Assembly (NCBI GenBank): GCA_017417045.1
Contig: JAFPZZ010000006.1
Location: 1-60,840, forward strand
DNA from: Bacillota bacterium
GTDB taxonomy: Bacteria > Bacillota > Clostridia > Peptostreptococcales > Anaerovoracaceae
Direction of reading: 5' to 3'
DNA length: 60,840 nucleotides
In this document: positions 17,865 through 27,165 of the stretch, in pieces
How positions within the stretch are numbered: the first letter of the stretch is position 1
Layout of the letters: each line of letters starts with the position of its first letter
Notes under the pieces: model-generated
What the model was told of the DNA's origin: nothing
Databases searched by the model: none
The model's input: only the letters and a program-made list of their open reading frames with translations
Translations under genes and position numbers: made by a program

Positions 17865-19433
17865 TCATTCAAAAAGCTCCATGTTCACCATGCCTTCAAG
17901 GGTCTGAAGGTCGAAGAACATCTCCTGATTTCCGGCGGCATATGAACCGAGCTCGTAGGTGTTGTAGAGCACCGTTATGCCGTCCTTTTCCACCAGGAGC
18001 TCGCCTATCTCGTCGGGAAGCTGCTCCACGTACTCCCAGTTCTTTTTGATCTCATCCGTGATCAGCCTCATGAACTTGTCCCTGTCGGTGATGATGTCGT
18101 CCGCGGTGAGGACCTTGCCGCTGACTGGATCTATGTTCACGAAGTCGTACTGCTGGTAAGGATGCGGTCCGCCTCCGTCGTAGTAGTGAGACTGCGAGAA
18201 GCTGAAGACCTTTTCGTCGTTTCTGTGCACGTCTAGCCTTATATCGCTCACGAGGGGGACCAGTTCCTTGAGGTGCTCCATTTCCATGCCCTCGACGCCC
18301 TCGACGAGCTGCTCGCCCATCTGCTGTGCGTACTCGGCTATCTCGGCGTTGTATGCCTCGAAAGCTTTGCTGAGCTCCGGATAGCTGTCGTCCTCGGCTG
18401 ATATCAGCTGGAAAGTGCTGCGCGCGACGGTGAGGTCGCCCTCCTCGTTCGCGAAGTCGAGCTCCCTGTCCTCGATGAAATAAGCTATGTCGGACTCGAG
18501 ATCGTCCGGATCTTCGTAGCCTCTGATCAGCGGGCCTATCGCGGTGATGTCGCCGTTCTCATCGGTCTCGAACTCCACCAGCTCGCCGCCCAGTATGTAG
18601 TCGCTTTCCATATAGATCTTTGCGTCTTCAGCGAACCTGTAGGCTACGGCCTCCTCCTTGCCCGTGGGCTGAGCGCTGTCGTAGTCCCTGTCGTCTATCC
18701 AAAGCTTGGCTCCCTCGGAGTCGGAGTCGAGCTTCCAGCAGAGCCCCGCCGCGCGGGCGCTCTTCTTGACGCTGTCGGAGGGCTCGGGGACGTATGCATC
18801 GTCCGTGCGCGTGAGCACCGCCGAATAGATATTATAGGCCATCGAAAGAATCGAATCGCCGTTGTTGTATTGCACTATATACACGACGTAGTGGCCGTCG
18901 CACAGGGCCTTGGCGTCGATCATGAACTCGCCGAGGCTGCTGAAAGAAGACATGCTCTCATCGTCGGTCTTCTCAAGGCTCAGACTGAGCATGGGGAGCA
19001 TGACTGAGCTGTACTGTCCCGCCACGGGCACCTCGGCCGCAGCCCACTTTCCCTCGTAGTTCAGGTACTTCGCGGAGATCCCGCTCCTGCGAGTCGCCGT
19101 GTAAGTGCCGTCGGAGCTGAAGTTGAACTGAAGGATCGGCGCGTTGCTGTAGGGATCTATATAGTCCCAGTGCCCGCTCATGAGCTCGGCGTAGCTCTCG
19201 CTTCGAAGATCCCTGTCTGCCGGAAGCTCTTCGCCTCCGTCATCTTGACCTTCCTGCTCAGAGCCTTCCCCGCCTTCTTCAGGCTGATCGCTCTCTCCGC
19301 CTTCATTGTCATCCTGATTCTGAGTCTGCTCCTGTCCGGAGCCCTCTCCTTCGTTATTCTTCTTGCCGCCGCAGCCCGCGAGCGCGCCCAGCATGAGCGC
19401 GAGCACCAGAAGCAGCGCGATGATCCTTTTCAT
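17865..19433 (-). CDS. Lipoprotein with C-terminal DUF3298 (RsiV-like) domain
   Basis: 522-residue surface lipoprotein. Signal peptide with lipobox LAGC near residue 20, then a Gln/Glu/Gly/Asp-rich linker (~25-70). A middle part of unknown fold is followed by a C-terminal DUF4163/DUF3298-type domain (~400-522), with FSFSQSHYYDGGGPHPYQQ and the LPDEIGELLVEKDGITVLYNTYELGSYAAG stretch spread over its end. This domain occurs in anti-sigma factor RsiV, where it binds lysozyme, but no membrane-inside anti-sigma part is present here. The ATG at 19433 has GGAGGAAG upstream; the longer frame adds no signal. Confidence 0.8.
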   Translation of the reverse strand: MKRIIALLLVLALMLGALAGCGGKKNNEGEGSGQEQTQNQDDNEGGESDQPEEGGEGSEQEGQDDGGEELPADRDLRSESYAELMSGHWDYIDPYSNAPILQFNFSSDGTYTATRRSGISAKYLNYEGKWAAAEVPVAGQYSSVMLPMLSLSLEKTDDESMSSFSSLGEFMIDAKALCDGHYVVYIVQYNNGDSILSMAYNIYSAVLTRTDDAYVPEPSDSVKKSARAAGLCWKLDSDSEGAKLWIDDRDYDSAQPTGKEEAVAYRFAEDAKIYMESDYILGGELVEFETDENGDITAIGPLIRGYEDPDDLESDIAYFIEDRELDFANEEGDLTVARSTFQLISAEDDSYPELSKAFEAYNAEIAEYAQQMGEQLVEGVEGMEMEHLKELVPLVSDIRLDVHRNDEKVFSFSQSHYYDGGGPHPYQQYDFVNIDPVSGKVLTADDIITDRDKFMRLITDEIKKNWEYVEQLPDEIGELLVEKDGITVLYNTYELGSYAAGNQEMFFDLQTLEGMVNMELFE

Positions 19434-19598
19434 ATATACTTCCTCCGCCCGCACGGGGCATTCAGATCGTTGGCAAATTAATGATTAATTATACCAAAGA
19501 TAGGGGGAAGTGTCCATAATGAGCGCCGGGCCGCGCGGTACGAGCTATGGATCTCCTCAGAGCCAATAACGCATCGTGCTGCCGAGCGCCGGGCCGCG

Positions 19599-20096
19599 CT
19601 ACTGCCCCGCGGCGCCCATGACGACCCTGACTATCTCAGAGGCGTCCCTGCCCGCGGTAAGGCCCTTCCAGGAGCCGTGTCTGTGATTTATGCCGTTGAG
19701 CAGCTTTACGGCGATGGCCGACTTCTGCCAGTCGCGGAGATTCACGTTGTAGTCATCTATGAGTATATCCCCGGGGCGTACCCCTCCGGGCACGGCGGAG
19801 CGCTTGCTCACGCCGCAGGGAAGGAACTCGCAGCTCACCCTGCCCTCCCTGACGGAGCGAACGTGCCTGCAGAGCCAAAGCTTCTTTTCGTTCAGCGCGT
19901 AGCGGCTCTCGCTCAGCACCGATGACAGAGTATGCACCTCGAAGCCCGGCGCGGCCGCGAGCCTTTCGAGAGCCTCTATGACCTCGCTCTGCGGAGCCAG
20001 GTCCAGAAAATAGCCCTCACCCAGCATCTCCTCCATGCTGCTGCCCTCGCGGAATTCGGCGAGCACGCCGTCTATATCAAAAAACACCCTGGTCAT
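19599..20096 (-). CDS. 5'(3')-deoxyribonucleotidase-like HAD phosphatase
   Basis: HAD-superfamily hydrolase of the NT5C (bacterial 5' nucleotidase) type, 165 residues. It starts MTRVFFDIDGVLAEF with the nucleophile/acid Asp pair; motif II is in VHTLSSVL, and DILIDDYNVNLRDW is motif IV. The frame is open upstream, but AGGAGGG 7 bases before the ATG at 20096 sets the start. Probably dephosphorylates deoxynucleotides. Confidence 0.82.
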   Translation of the reverse strand: MTRVFFDIDGVLAEFREGSSMEEMLGEGYFLDLAPQSEVIEALERLAAAPGFEVHTLSSVLSESRYALNEKKLWLCRHVRSVREGRVSCEFLPCGVSKRSAVPGGVRPGDILIDDYNVNLRDWQKSAIAVKLLNGINHRHGSWKGLTAGRDASEIVRVVMGAAGQ

Positions 20097-20164
20097 GACT
20101 GCCCTCCTGAGATCTTTTCTCAGGGCCATCATACAGGGTGTCTGCTGCAAAAAATTGTACAGCT

Positions 20165-20560
20165 CTATATGTCCTTGTTCTTTTCGACTACGGCTCTCCA
20201 GTCGGAGTGTCCCTCCTTGTTGAAGAGCTCGTCCCAGAGCTCGCTGTTCGCCTTCTTCACGAGCTTTTTGCGCTCTTCATATCTGTCGTAGAGCCTTTTA
20301 TGGATGTAGAGAGCCAAAAAGCTTATGGGCGCGAGCAGGGCGAAGAAGATCAGATAGCTGATAGTCACTACGGCGTTGGCGCTGGATCCCCAGCCCTTCT
20401 CGACCACCATAAGGGCTATCCGCGGAAGGACCTCGTAATACATAGCCAGTATTATGCTCATCACCGCCAGTATTATGACGTATTTGAAATTGGGCGAAGG
20501 CGCCTTTTTGACGTTGGCATCGTATATGGCGCGTTTTTCCTGGTCTGTCAGTCTTGCCAT
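20165..20560 (-). CDS. Small two-helix membrane protein of unknown function
   Basis: 131 residues beginning MARLTDQEKRAIYDAN. Two membrane helices (about 29-55 and 70-95) are followed by a basic, coiled-coil-like tail (HKRLYDRYEERKKLVKKA). The ATG overlaps the YfcE stop (TGATG), indicating coupled translation. I do not recognise a family. Confidence 0.7.
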   Translation of the reverse strand: MARLTDQEKRAIYDANVKKAPSPNFKYVIILAVMSIILAMYYEVLPRIALMVVEKGWGSSANAVVTISYLIFFALLAPISFLALYIHKRLYDRYEERKKLVKKANSELWDELFNKEGHSDWRAVVEKNKDI

Positions 20561-21123
20561 CAGAATCTCTCGGTCCTGTAGACCTCTCCTTCTAGCGTTT
20601 TCCAAATGAGTTTTCCGTCTTCGATGATCATATAGCTCCTTACGGAGCCTCCCTTGGGTATGGACACCGATCCGGGATTGCAGTAGAAGCATGCCGTATC
20701 CCCTGCGCCGGGGGAGCTTATAGGATAGTAGTCCGGCACGTGGGTGTGCCCGCAGAGCAGCAGCTCGCAGGAGCTGAGCGGAGGCAGCCTGTGGGGCCCG
20801 TAGACATGCCCGTGCGTAGCGAATATCATCTTACCGTCTATGGGAAGGTAGAGATAGTCGGAAGTTATCGGGAAATCCAGCACCGTCTGATCTACCTCGG
20901 AATCGCAGTTGCCCCTGACCGCCATGATGCTGTCAGCATATCCGTTCAAAAGCTCCGCGGCCTCCAGGGTATCGTAGCCTCCCGGGAGGGCGTTCCTGGT
21001 CCCGTGGTAGAGCAGATCGCCCAATAGCAGCAGCCTTTCAGCCTTCTCTTCGTCAAAGCGCTCCAGGAGCTTTCTGCAGCACTCCGCCGAGCCGTGTATG
21101 TCCGACGCTATCATCAGCTTCAT
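20560..21123 (-). CDS. YfcE/MJ0936-type metallophosphodiesterase
   Basis: Calcineurin-like phosphoesterase of 187 residues. Metal motifs: ASDIHGS (residues 6-12), LLLGDLLYHG, VRGNCDSE, ATHGHVYG and LCGHTHVPDY. Enterobacterial YfcE is a phosphodiesterase of unknown physiological substrate. It lies 1 base after the MATE gene, and overlaps the small membrane protein gene. Confidence 0.93.
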   Translation of the reverse strand: MKLMIASDIHGSAECCRKLLERFDEEKAERLLLLGDLLYHGTRNALPGGYDTLEAAELLNGYADSIMAVRGNCDSEVDQTVLDFPITSDYLYLPIDGKMIFATHGHVYGPHRLPPLSSCELLLCGHTHVPDYYPISSPGAGDTACFYCNPGSVSIPKGGSVRSYMIIEDGKLIWKTLEGEVYRTERF

Positions 21124-21124
21124 A

Positions 21125-22501
21125 TCAGTTCTCCTCCGCGGCGGGCTTCGCCTTGCCCCAGTAGTTTTCCTTCCACTTGCCGGACCTGAACCTCGCGACC
21201 ATGGCTATGGCCATTAGCAGCCAAGATACCGGATAGCTCCAGCTCAGAACGGTGAGGGTCGGTCTGGCCGCGAACACCGTGAACCTGTAGACTACCCTGA
21301 ATATGCAGATCGTGATCGCCGTTAGTATAACGGCCGCCCTGGCGTCGCCGGCGCCCTTGAGCGCGCCCGCGTAGAGCTGGCCTATGGTCCAGATGAAGTA
21401 CGGCGGGACCATGATCTTTATGATCATGTAGCCGGTCTCGACTATCTCGGGATTAGGGGAATCCATGAAGAGCGCGAAGGCCTGCCTGCTGACCGCGAGC
21501 AGGAGCACTATGAAGAAGAGCGTGATGATCTGGAACATGACCATGCCCTGCTTAAGGCCCTTCTTGATCCTGTCCATCTGGCCGGCGCCGAAGTTCTGGC
21601 CGACGAAGGTCATGATGGTGGCGCCCACGGCGTTCATGGTGACCCAGTAGAAGCCGTCCACTTTGGAGCTGAGAGTCCAGCCCGTTACCGCTATGGTGCC
21701 GAGCGAATTGATCGCTACCTGCATTATGAGGTTCGAGATGCCGAACATGGCGGATTCGAGCCCGGTCGGAACGCCGAGGCCTACCATCCTGCCGAGCAGT
21801 GGCCTGTCTATGCTTGGGCGCAGGACGTCGTACCTGTAGCATTCGTCCGCCCTGTAGATCTTGAAGAGTATTATGAAAGCGCTGAAGATGTTGCTGACTA
21901 TGGTGGCGAGCCCCACTCCGAGCACGCCGAGCTTCATCCAGGCTACGAAGACGAGGTCGAGGAAGATGTGCAGCACGCTGGTCGCGCAGAGATATACGAA
22001 GGGGGTCCTGGAATCGCCGCAGGCGCGGAGCACGCCGCTGCCCATGTTGAAGACCAGTATGAAGGCCGCGCCCGCAAAATAGTACCTGAGATAGACTATC
22101 GCGTCGGGCATGGTGTCGAGCGGGGTCTTCATACCCGCGAGCATGGCCGGGGTAAAGATGACACCGAGCACGCCTATGATGAGGCCCGAGATGGCGCAGA
22201 AGGTCATGCTGGAATTTGCCGCCTTTGAGATGCGGTGCCTTTCGCCCGCGCCGTAGAGCTGAGCTACGACTATGGCGGCGCCATTTGTGAGGCCTATGAA
22301 GCCGTTTATTATGAGGTTTACGATCTGAGAGGAGCTGCCGCCCACTGCCGCGAGGGCGAGCGGACCGCAGTTGCGGCCCACGATCAGGGCGTCTATGGTG
22401 TTGTAGAACTGCTGGAAGATGGTACCTGCCGCGACGGGGAGGAAAAAGAACAGCATCTTTTTCCAGATCACGCCCTGGGTCAGGTCTTTCTTGTCGTTCA
22501 T
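21125..22501 (-). CDS. MATE-family efflux transporter
   Basis: 458-residue cation/drug antiporter with 12 predicted membrane helices in two halves. N-terminal signature: LPVAAGTIFQQFYNTIDALIVGR region with ALAAVGGSS (residues ~18-56). A second-half repeat is at VGLGVPTGLESAMFGISNLIM. First gene of the MATE-yfcE-small membrane protein set. Substrate unknown. Confidence 0.92.
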   Translation of the reverse strand: MNDKKDLTQGVIWKKMLFFFLPVAAGTIFQQFYNTIDALIVGRNCGPLALAAVGGSSSQIVNLIINGFIGLTNGAAIVVAQLYGAGERHRISKAANSSMTFCAISGLIIGVLGVIFTPAMLAGMKTPLDTMPDAIVYLRYYFAGAAFILVFNMGSGVLRACGDSRTPFVYLCATSVLHIFLDLVFVAWMKLGVLGVGLATIVSNIFSAFIILFKIYRADECYRYDVLRPSIDRPLLGRMVGLGVPTGLESAMFGISNLIMQVAINSLGTIAVTGWTLSSKVDGFYWVTMNAVGATIMTFVGQNFGAGQMDRIKKGLKQGMVMFQIITLFFIVLLLAVSRQAFALFMDSPNPEIVETGYMIIKIMVPPYFIWTIGQLYAGALKGAGDARAAVILTAITICIFRVVYRFTVFAARPTLTVLSWSYPVSWLLMAIAMVARFRSGKWKENYWGKAKPAAEEN

Positions 22502-22541
22502 GACGGTCAGCCTCTTTTCATCATATATCAGAATATATCAG

Positions 22542-22572
22542 ACGGAGCCTGCCTAAATACGGCGGGCTCCGT
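22542..22572. other. Intergenic inverted repeats between DUF4349 and MATE genes
   Basis: ACGGAGCCtGCC ... GGCgGGCTCCGT forms a 12-bp stem with one mismatch. A second stem, GAGtCCGGC ... GCCGGgCTC, lies at 22626-22660 and ends in GTTTTT on the plus strand. They may end DUF4349 transcription, but the T tract is on the wrong side for that gene. Confidence 0.4.
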
Positions 22573-22664
22573 CCCTTTGCCTTTTTAGCGTATCAGATTA
22601 TATCACGGCGTTTCCTGTTGAGGAAGAGTCCGGCGGCTCTTTTTTCAGAGCGCCGGGCTCGTTT

Positions 22665-23828
22665 TTAATGCTTTTCACCGTCCGGGGAAGAGGCGTTCTC
22701 CTCGGCGCCATCTGCTGCGGGAGCGGCGCCATCGGCAGCGGCATCGCTCTTCATAGACGCGTCGCTATTAGCAGAAGCATCGCTCTTAACGGACGCTTCG
22801 CTCTTCATGGCCGCGTCGCTCTTAGCGGACTTCGCCTGCTTATAGCTCTTCTTCTCCGCCCTTCTCTCCGCGGCTCTCGTGTTTCTCTCCCTGAACCAGC
22901 GGGCGACTCCTCCGAAGAAGCCCTTCTTGAAGAGCAGCGCGAGCACGAGCGCGGCTATGGCGAGCGGGATGATATTGTAGGCGAGATCTATCACGAAGTC
23001 GCCTATATTGTCCACGAAATCGTTCACACCGCTCGTGAAGCTCCTGAACAGCCTGCTGAGATAGCCCTCGTCCTCGTCGATGCCGTCCGCGACCCTGTTG
23101 ACCTTTTCAACGCTGATGTTGACGGTCGCGTAGCCTATGAGGCTATCGTAGCGGTTCATCGTCGAGCTGTAGCGGTTGATCTGGTATTCGGTGTCCGAGA
23201 GGGCGTTCTCGAGCTGTATGATGTCGCTGAGCCCGCTCGCCTCCTTGAGGAGGTCCTGGAGCCTCTGCTGCTTTATCCTGAGGGTCTCGAGCATGGCCTC
23301 GGTATCGGCGTACTGCAGGCCTATGTCCTCGACGCTTTCGCTCTTGTTCGAGACGTAGCAGCTGTCTCCCACCGCGCCGAGGAAGGCGCTGTAATTCTCG
23401 CTAGGGATCCTGACGGTGTAGTTCCCGTGCTTGTAAGTCCCGTCGGAATAGTAGCCGCCGTTGTAGACGCTGCTGCTCTCGAAGTATCCTCCGTATTCGG
23501 CGACGAGCTTTTGTATGGCCTCCACCGTCGCGTCGAAATCTGTCGCCTGGATATCGATATTGGCCCTGTAGATCAGCTTTACCTTAGAGGGATCGTAGCT
23601 CTGCGAGCTCTCTTCGCTGTAAGAGTAGCTCCCGCTCGAATCCTTGCTGGCGGCGTAGGACGGGCTGCTGTTGAAGCCGTAGCTGTAATCGTAGGACGAT
23701 TCGGCCTCCATGGCCTGCGGCTCGCTCTTGTAATCGCTTCTGAAGCTGCTGCCCACGGATCCGCAGGAAGCGAGGCAGAGGACCAGCAGGAGTGCTATAG
23801 CTGTGAGTTTTAAGTGTCTTATCTTCAT
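22665..23828 (-). CDS. DUF4349-domain lipoprotein
   Basis: 387-residue surface lipoprotein. Signal peptide with lipobox LASC (near residue 22). A Ser/Tyr-rich stretch (~30-85) precedes the DUF4349 domain (~90-265), with YRANIDIQATDF, YGGYFESSSVYNG, YTVRIPSENYSAFL and RQLENALSDTEYQ-like coiled coil. A membrane helix follows (~280-305), then a basic cytoplasmic tail ending in 6-residue repeats (KSDASM-like, encoded by 18-bp repeats). The ATG at 23828 is used; a TTG 18 bases upstream is the alternative. Confidence 0.88.
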   Translation of the reverse strand: MKIRHLKLTAIALLLVLCLASCGSVGSSFRSDYKSEPQAMEAESSYDYSYGFNSSPSYAASKDSSGSYSYSEESSQSYDPSKVKLIYRANIDIQATDFDATVEAIQKLVAEYGGYFESSSVYNGGYYSDGTYKHGNYTVRIPSENYSAFLGAVGDSCYVSNKSESVEDIGLQYADTEAMLETLRIKQQRLQDLLKEASGLSDIIQLENALSDTEYQINRYSSTMNRYDSLIGYATVNISVEKVNRVADGIDEDEGYLSRLFRSFTSGVNDFVDNIGDFVIDLAYNIIPLAIAALVLALLFKKGFFGGVARWFRERNTRAAERRAEKKSYKQAKSAKSDAAMKSEASVKSDASANSDASMKSDAAADGAAPAADGAEENASSPDGEKH

Positions 23829-23842
23829 AGAGTTACCCCCGT

Positions 23843-25648
23843 TCAAGCGCTCTTTTCTATCTGTTCGAGCTCTCCGAGGTATTTTACTTTGAGTTCCGCG
23901 ACTTTTTTTGTATATTCCGGATCCATGCCGCTCTCGAGCCTTCTCGCGTATTCGTGCTGCATGTCCGCGACGTCGCTGTCATAGAGCGATATGGTGTGTA
24001 TGCCTATGTTGGAGCACTGGTCGGCTATCCTCTCGATATTCACTAGCATATCGAGGAATATGAAGCCGGATATCACGTTGCACTGGCCGTTTTTGAGCCT
24101 GAGGAGATGGTATTCCCTGAGGTCCTCGACCATGTCGTCGATGACCTCCTCTATGGGCTCTATGGCCTTGGCCTCGCGGTAATCGCAGTCCTGGAAGGCG
24201 AGCTTCGAGTGCTCCACTATCTCCTCGATAGCGCGCCGTATGACCGCCACCTCTCTGAGGGCCTGATCGGAGAAGACCGCGCCCTTTTCCCTGAGCTTTT
24301 GCATATCCTCGCTTATGTTCAGGGCGTGGTCCGCTATCCTTTCGAACTCGTCTATGCACTTGAGATAATAATTCAGTATCTCGCTGCGCCTGGAGATGGT
24401 GACCAGGGGAGAGAGCCTTGCGAGGTAGTCGCTCGCCCTGTCCGCCATGCGGTCGACGAAGTCCTCTTTCTTCTCGATGTCCTCCGCCTTCGCCTCATCG
24501 TAGTCCGTGATGAGGTCGAGAGCGTTTTTGAGGTTCTCGACCGTTACGCTGCTCATCGTGCAGAGCGCGCTGAAAGTGCTGGCGAGCGCCATACCGGGAG
24601 ACTTGTAGAGCGTGTCGTTGAGCTTGACGAACTCCTCGGCGTACTCGTCCTCCTCGGGTTTGTCGTCGGGCACTATCCTATAGCTGAGCTTCTCAAAAAA
24701 GCCCGTCAGGGGCAGCAGGGCCAGGGCTCCGAAGAGCTTGAAGAGAGTATTTGTGTTGGCGATGGAGCCCGAGTGCATGGGAGAGCTCCATACCGAGTCC
24801 AGCGCCCCGCCGAGGCGCAGCCCCGACACGACGAGGAAGAGCAGTATCACCTGCGCTATGTTGAATATTATGTGGATCACTCCCACCCTCTTGGGGTCGG
24901 CCTTGGCTCCGACGCTGCAGACTATTGCGGTAGTCATGCTGTCGCCTATGTAGATGCCCAGAAGCACCGCGTATACGGAGCCAAAGTACATTCCGCCCGC
25001 CATCGAGAGGGCCTGTATGATACCTACCGTAGCCGACTGGCTCTGCAGCAGGAAGCACACCCCCATCCCGAGCAGGAAGCTGAGGAAGGGACTGTCCGCT
25101 AGCCTTACGAAGGCGTTTGAGAAGGTCTCGGATTCCGACAGGCCGGATACGGCCGCCGTCATGTTCAGAAGGCCGGTGAACAGCACCGCGAAGCCCATCA
25201 ATATGCCGCTGATGGTCTCCGTCTTCTTGCTCTTCACGAACATGATGAAGATCATTCCGGCTATGGCCGCGAGGGGCGCGAGGGTCGCCGGCTTGAAGAA
25301 ATTGAGAAGCGAATTCGGGTCGGCGTCCATGTCGAGGAGCCTGATTATCTGGCCCGTAACGGTAGTTCCGACGTTGGCGCCGAGTATTATTCCTATGGAC
25401 TTGCTGAGGCTGATGATCTCGGCTCCCACGAGTCCCGAGGTGAGCACTATGGTGGCGGTGGAGCTCTGTATCAGGGCCGTGAAGCTCATTCCCATGAGGA
25501 AGCTCCCGAATCTGGTATGAGTCCACCTGTCTATCAGGGGCTTGAGCATCCCGCTGGCGTTGGATTTCAGGCCGTCGCCCATGACCCTCATGCCGTAGAG
25601 GAAGAGCGCGAGCCCTCCGAACAGTGATATTACGGAAAATATGTTCAT
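23843..25648 (-). CDS. Na/Pi cotransporter (NptA-like) with PhoU-like domain
   Basis: 601-residue membrane protein. Residues ~1-320 hold the two inverted Na/Pi-cotransporter repeats, with GLALFLYGMRVMGDGLK, the QSSTATIVLTSG motif and its second copy LLQSQSATVGI. Residues ~340-595 form a PhoU-like helical domain (FERIADHALNISEDM, NIERIADQCSNIG). Likely phosphate import or homeostasis. The stop lies 14 bases before the DUF4349 gene. Confidence 0.94.
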   Translation of the reverse strand: MNIFSVISLFGGLALFLYGMRVMGDGLKSNASGMLKPLIDRWTHTRFGSFLMGMSFTALIQSSTATIVLTSGLVGAEIISLSKSIGIILGANVGTTVTGQIIRLLDMDADPNSLLNFFKPATLAPLAAIAGMIFIMFVKSKKTETISGILMGFAVLFTGLLNMTAAVSGLSESETFSNAFVRLADSPFLSFLLGMGVCFLLQSQSATVGIIQALSMAGGMYFGSVYAVLLGIYIGDSMTTAIVCSVGAKADPKRVGVIHIIFNIAQVILLFLVVSGLRLGGALDSVWSSPMHSGSIANTNTLFKLFGALALLPLTGFFEKLSYRIVPDDKPEEDEYAEEFVKLNDTLYKSPGMALASTFSALCTMSSVTVENLKNALDLITDYDEAKAEDIEKKEDFVDRMADRASDYLARLSPLVTISRRSEILNYYLKCIDEFERIADHALNISEDMQKLREKGAVFSDQALREVAVIRRAIEEIVEHSKLAFQDCDYREAKAIEPIEEVIDDMVEDLREYHLLRLKNGQCNVISGFIFLDMLVNIERIADQCSNIGIHTISLYDSDVADMQHEYARRLESGMDPEYTKKVAELKVKYLGELEQIEKSA

Positions 25649-25711
25649 TTGTCTCCTTTTCTCCGTCCCCCCGTGGGACGTTCTTTCTTCTTTTCCTTAA
25701 AAACCTCACCT

Positions 25712-25740
25712 ATTATATACGATGTGGACTTATGAGACAA
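25712..25740 (-). promoter_or_regulatory. Sigma-A promoter of Na/Pi cotransporter
   Basis: Minus-strand TTGTCT (25740-25735), 17-base spacer, TATAAT (25717-25712). Start near 25705. Confidence 0.8.
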
Positions 25741-25815
25741 GGGTGAACATATTTATATTTTTGAGTTATTTATTAGTTTATTAAATAAATGGTCCGCCAT
25801 GCGTCGGCCATATAA

Positions 25816-25843
25816 AAAGGCTGCCGCGCAAAGGCGGCAGTCT
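25816..25843 (-). terminator. Terminator of MetE-like gene
   Basis: On the minus strand CTGCCGC-CTTTGC-GCGGCAG followed by CCTTTTTATA. Confidence 0.85.
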
Positions 25844-25882
25844 TAATAATTGCGTCTGTGTCCATGGATACGCGCGGGGTGC

Positions 25883-27004
25883 TTAGGCGTCCTCCCAGAC
25901 CTCCTCGGCGATCTCCTTTATGAGAGCGAGCTTGGCCCACTGGTCGCGGTCGTAGAGCTTATTGCCCTCCTCCGTGGAGGCGAAGCCGCACTGCGGGCTC
26001 AGGCAGAGGTCCTCGAGCGGCACGTACTTCGCGGCCTCCATGATCCTTGACTTTACGAGCTCTCTGTCCTCGAGCTTAGGATGTTTGGTCGTCACAAGGC
26101 CCAGCACGACCTTCTTGCCCGGAGTCACGAACTTCAGGGGCTCGAAGCCTCCGCTCCTCTCGTCGTCGTACTCCAGATACAGGGCGTTTACGTTCTCCTG
26201 CGCGAATAGATACGGGGCTATGGGGTCGTAGGGGCCTTCGTTGGCGTAGGTGCTGTGGAAATTGCCCCTGCATACGTGGGTGTTTATCACCATGTCCTCA
26301 GGCTTTCCCTCGATGGCGGCGTTGTTTAAGGCTATCTCTTCCTCGGCTATGAGCTTAAGCTTTTCTTCCGTGATCCCGAAGCGCGGCCAAAAAGACCTGT
26401 CGGAATACAGGGTCCAGGTGCAGTCGTCGAACTGCAGGTTCCTGCAGCCCGCGTCGTAAAGGGCCTTTATGACCTGCCTGTATGCTAGCACTATGTCGTT
26501 TTTGAGCTCATCGTCGTCGGGATATACCGACCTGTTCTGCTCTAGATATTCAGGGAGCCTGAGCTGGCCGAGCAGCTGCGCCGGAGCGGGTATGGTCTGC
26601 TTCACTACGCTGCTCTCGTCCTCGAGCGACTTCATGAAGCTGAAATGCTGCACGAAGGGATGATCCCTTCCGTCTATCTTGCCTGTAATGACCGCGGTCT
26701 CGTTCTTCGTGGTCTCCCCGTGGAAGCTGAGGCCCTTGGCTGTGTTTCTCTTTTCAATGCCGTTCAGTCCCCAGAAAAAGTCCATATGCCACCAGGACCT
26801 GCGGAACTCTCCGTCCGTGATCCCGTGATATCCGGCCTCTTTCTGCTGCTGAACGAGCTCCAGTATGCAGTCGTCCTCGACCTTTCTGAGCTCCTCCTCG
26901 CCTATCGAGCCGTTCCGAAGCTTTATCCTGGCGACCTTGAGCCTTTCAGGCCTCAGGAAGCTGCCGACGAAGTCGTATCTGAAGGGAGCGTGGGCGTTTT
27001 TCAT
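25883..27004 (-). CDS. Cobalamin-independent methionine-synthase-like protein (YxjG/YxjH type)
   Basis: 373 residues, corresponding to the catalytic C-terminal barrel of MetE without its N-terminal half. Residues able to bind zinc are visible: His and Cys in NTHVCRGN and Cys in LSPQCGFAS. FVGSFLRPERLK at the N-terminus, QFDDCTW and the GLVTTKHPKLEDRE segment match the YxjG family. Members probably transfer methyl groups to homocysteine from a donor other than folate-glutamate. Monocistronic; no S-box leader is evident. Confidence 0.88.
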   Translation of the reverse strand: MKNAHAPFRYDFVGSFLRPERLKVARIKLRNGSIGEEELRKVEDDCILELVQQQKEAGYHGITDGEFRRSWWHMDFFWGLNGIEKRNTAKGLSFHGETTKNETAVITGKIDGRDHPFVQHFSFMKSLEDESSVVKQTIPAPAQLLGQLRLPEYLEQNRSVYPDDDELKNDIVLAYRQVIKALYDAGCRNLQFDDCTWTLYSDRSFWPRFGITEEKLKLIAEEEIALNNAAIEGKPEDMVINTHVCRGNFHSTYANEGPYDPIAPYLFAQENVNALYLEYDDERSGGFEPLKFVTPGKKVVLGLVTTKHPKLEDRELVKSRIMEAAKYVPLEDLCLSPQCGFASTEEGNKLYDRDQWAKLALIKEIAEEVWEDA

Positions 27005-27165
27005 GATAATTCTCCTTTTGCTGTGCTTTTCACCGGCTTTATCGCCTTATTTCCACAATTATAACTGGCTGTATCGTGATATCTGCGCTTATTACCCGCT
27101 GTACCGTCTGATCCCAAGCCTTTTGCAGCATTGCCCGATATCCCAGATTCTCCTTGCAGTATAAC

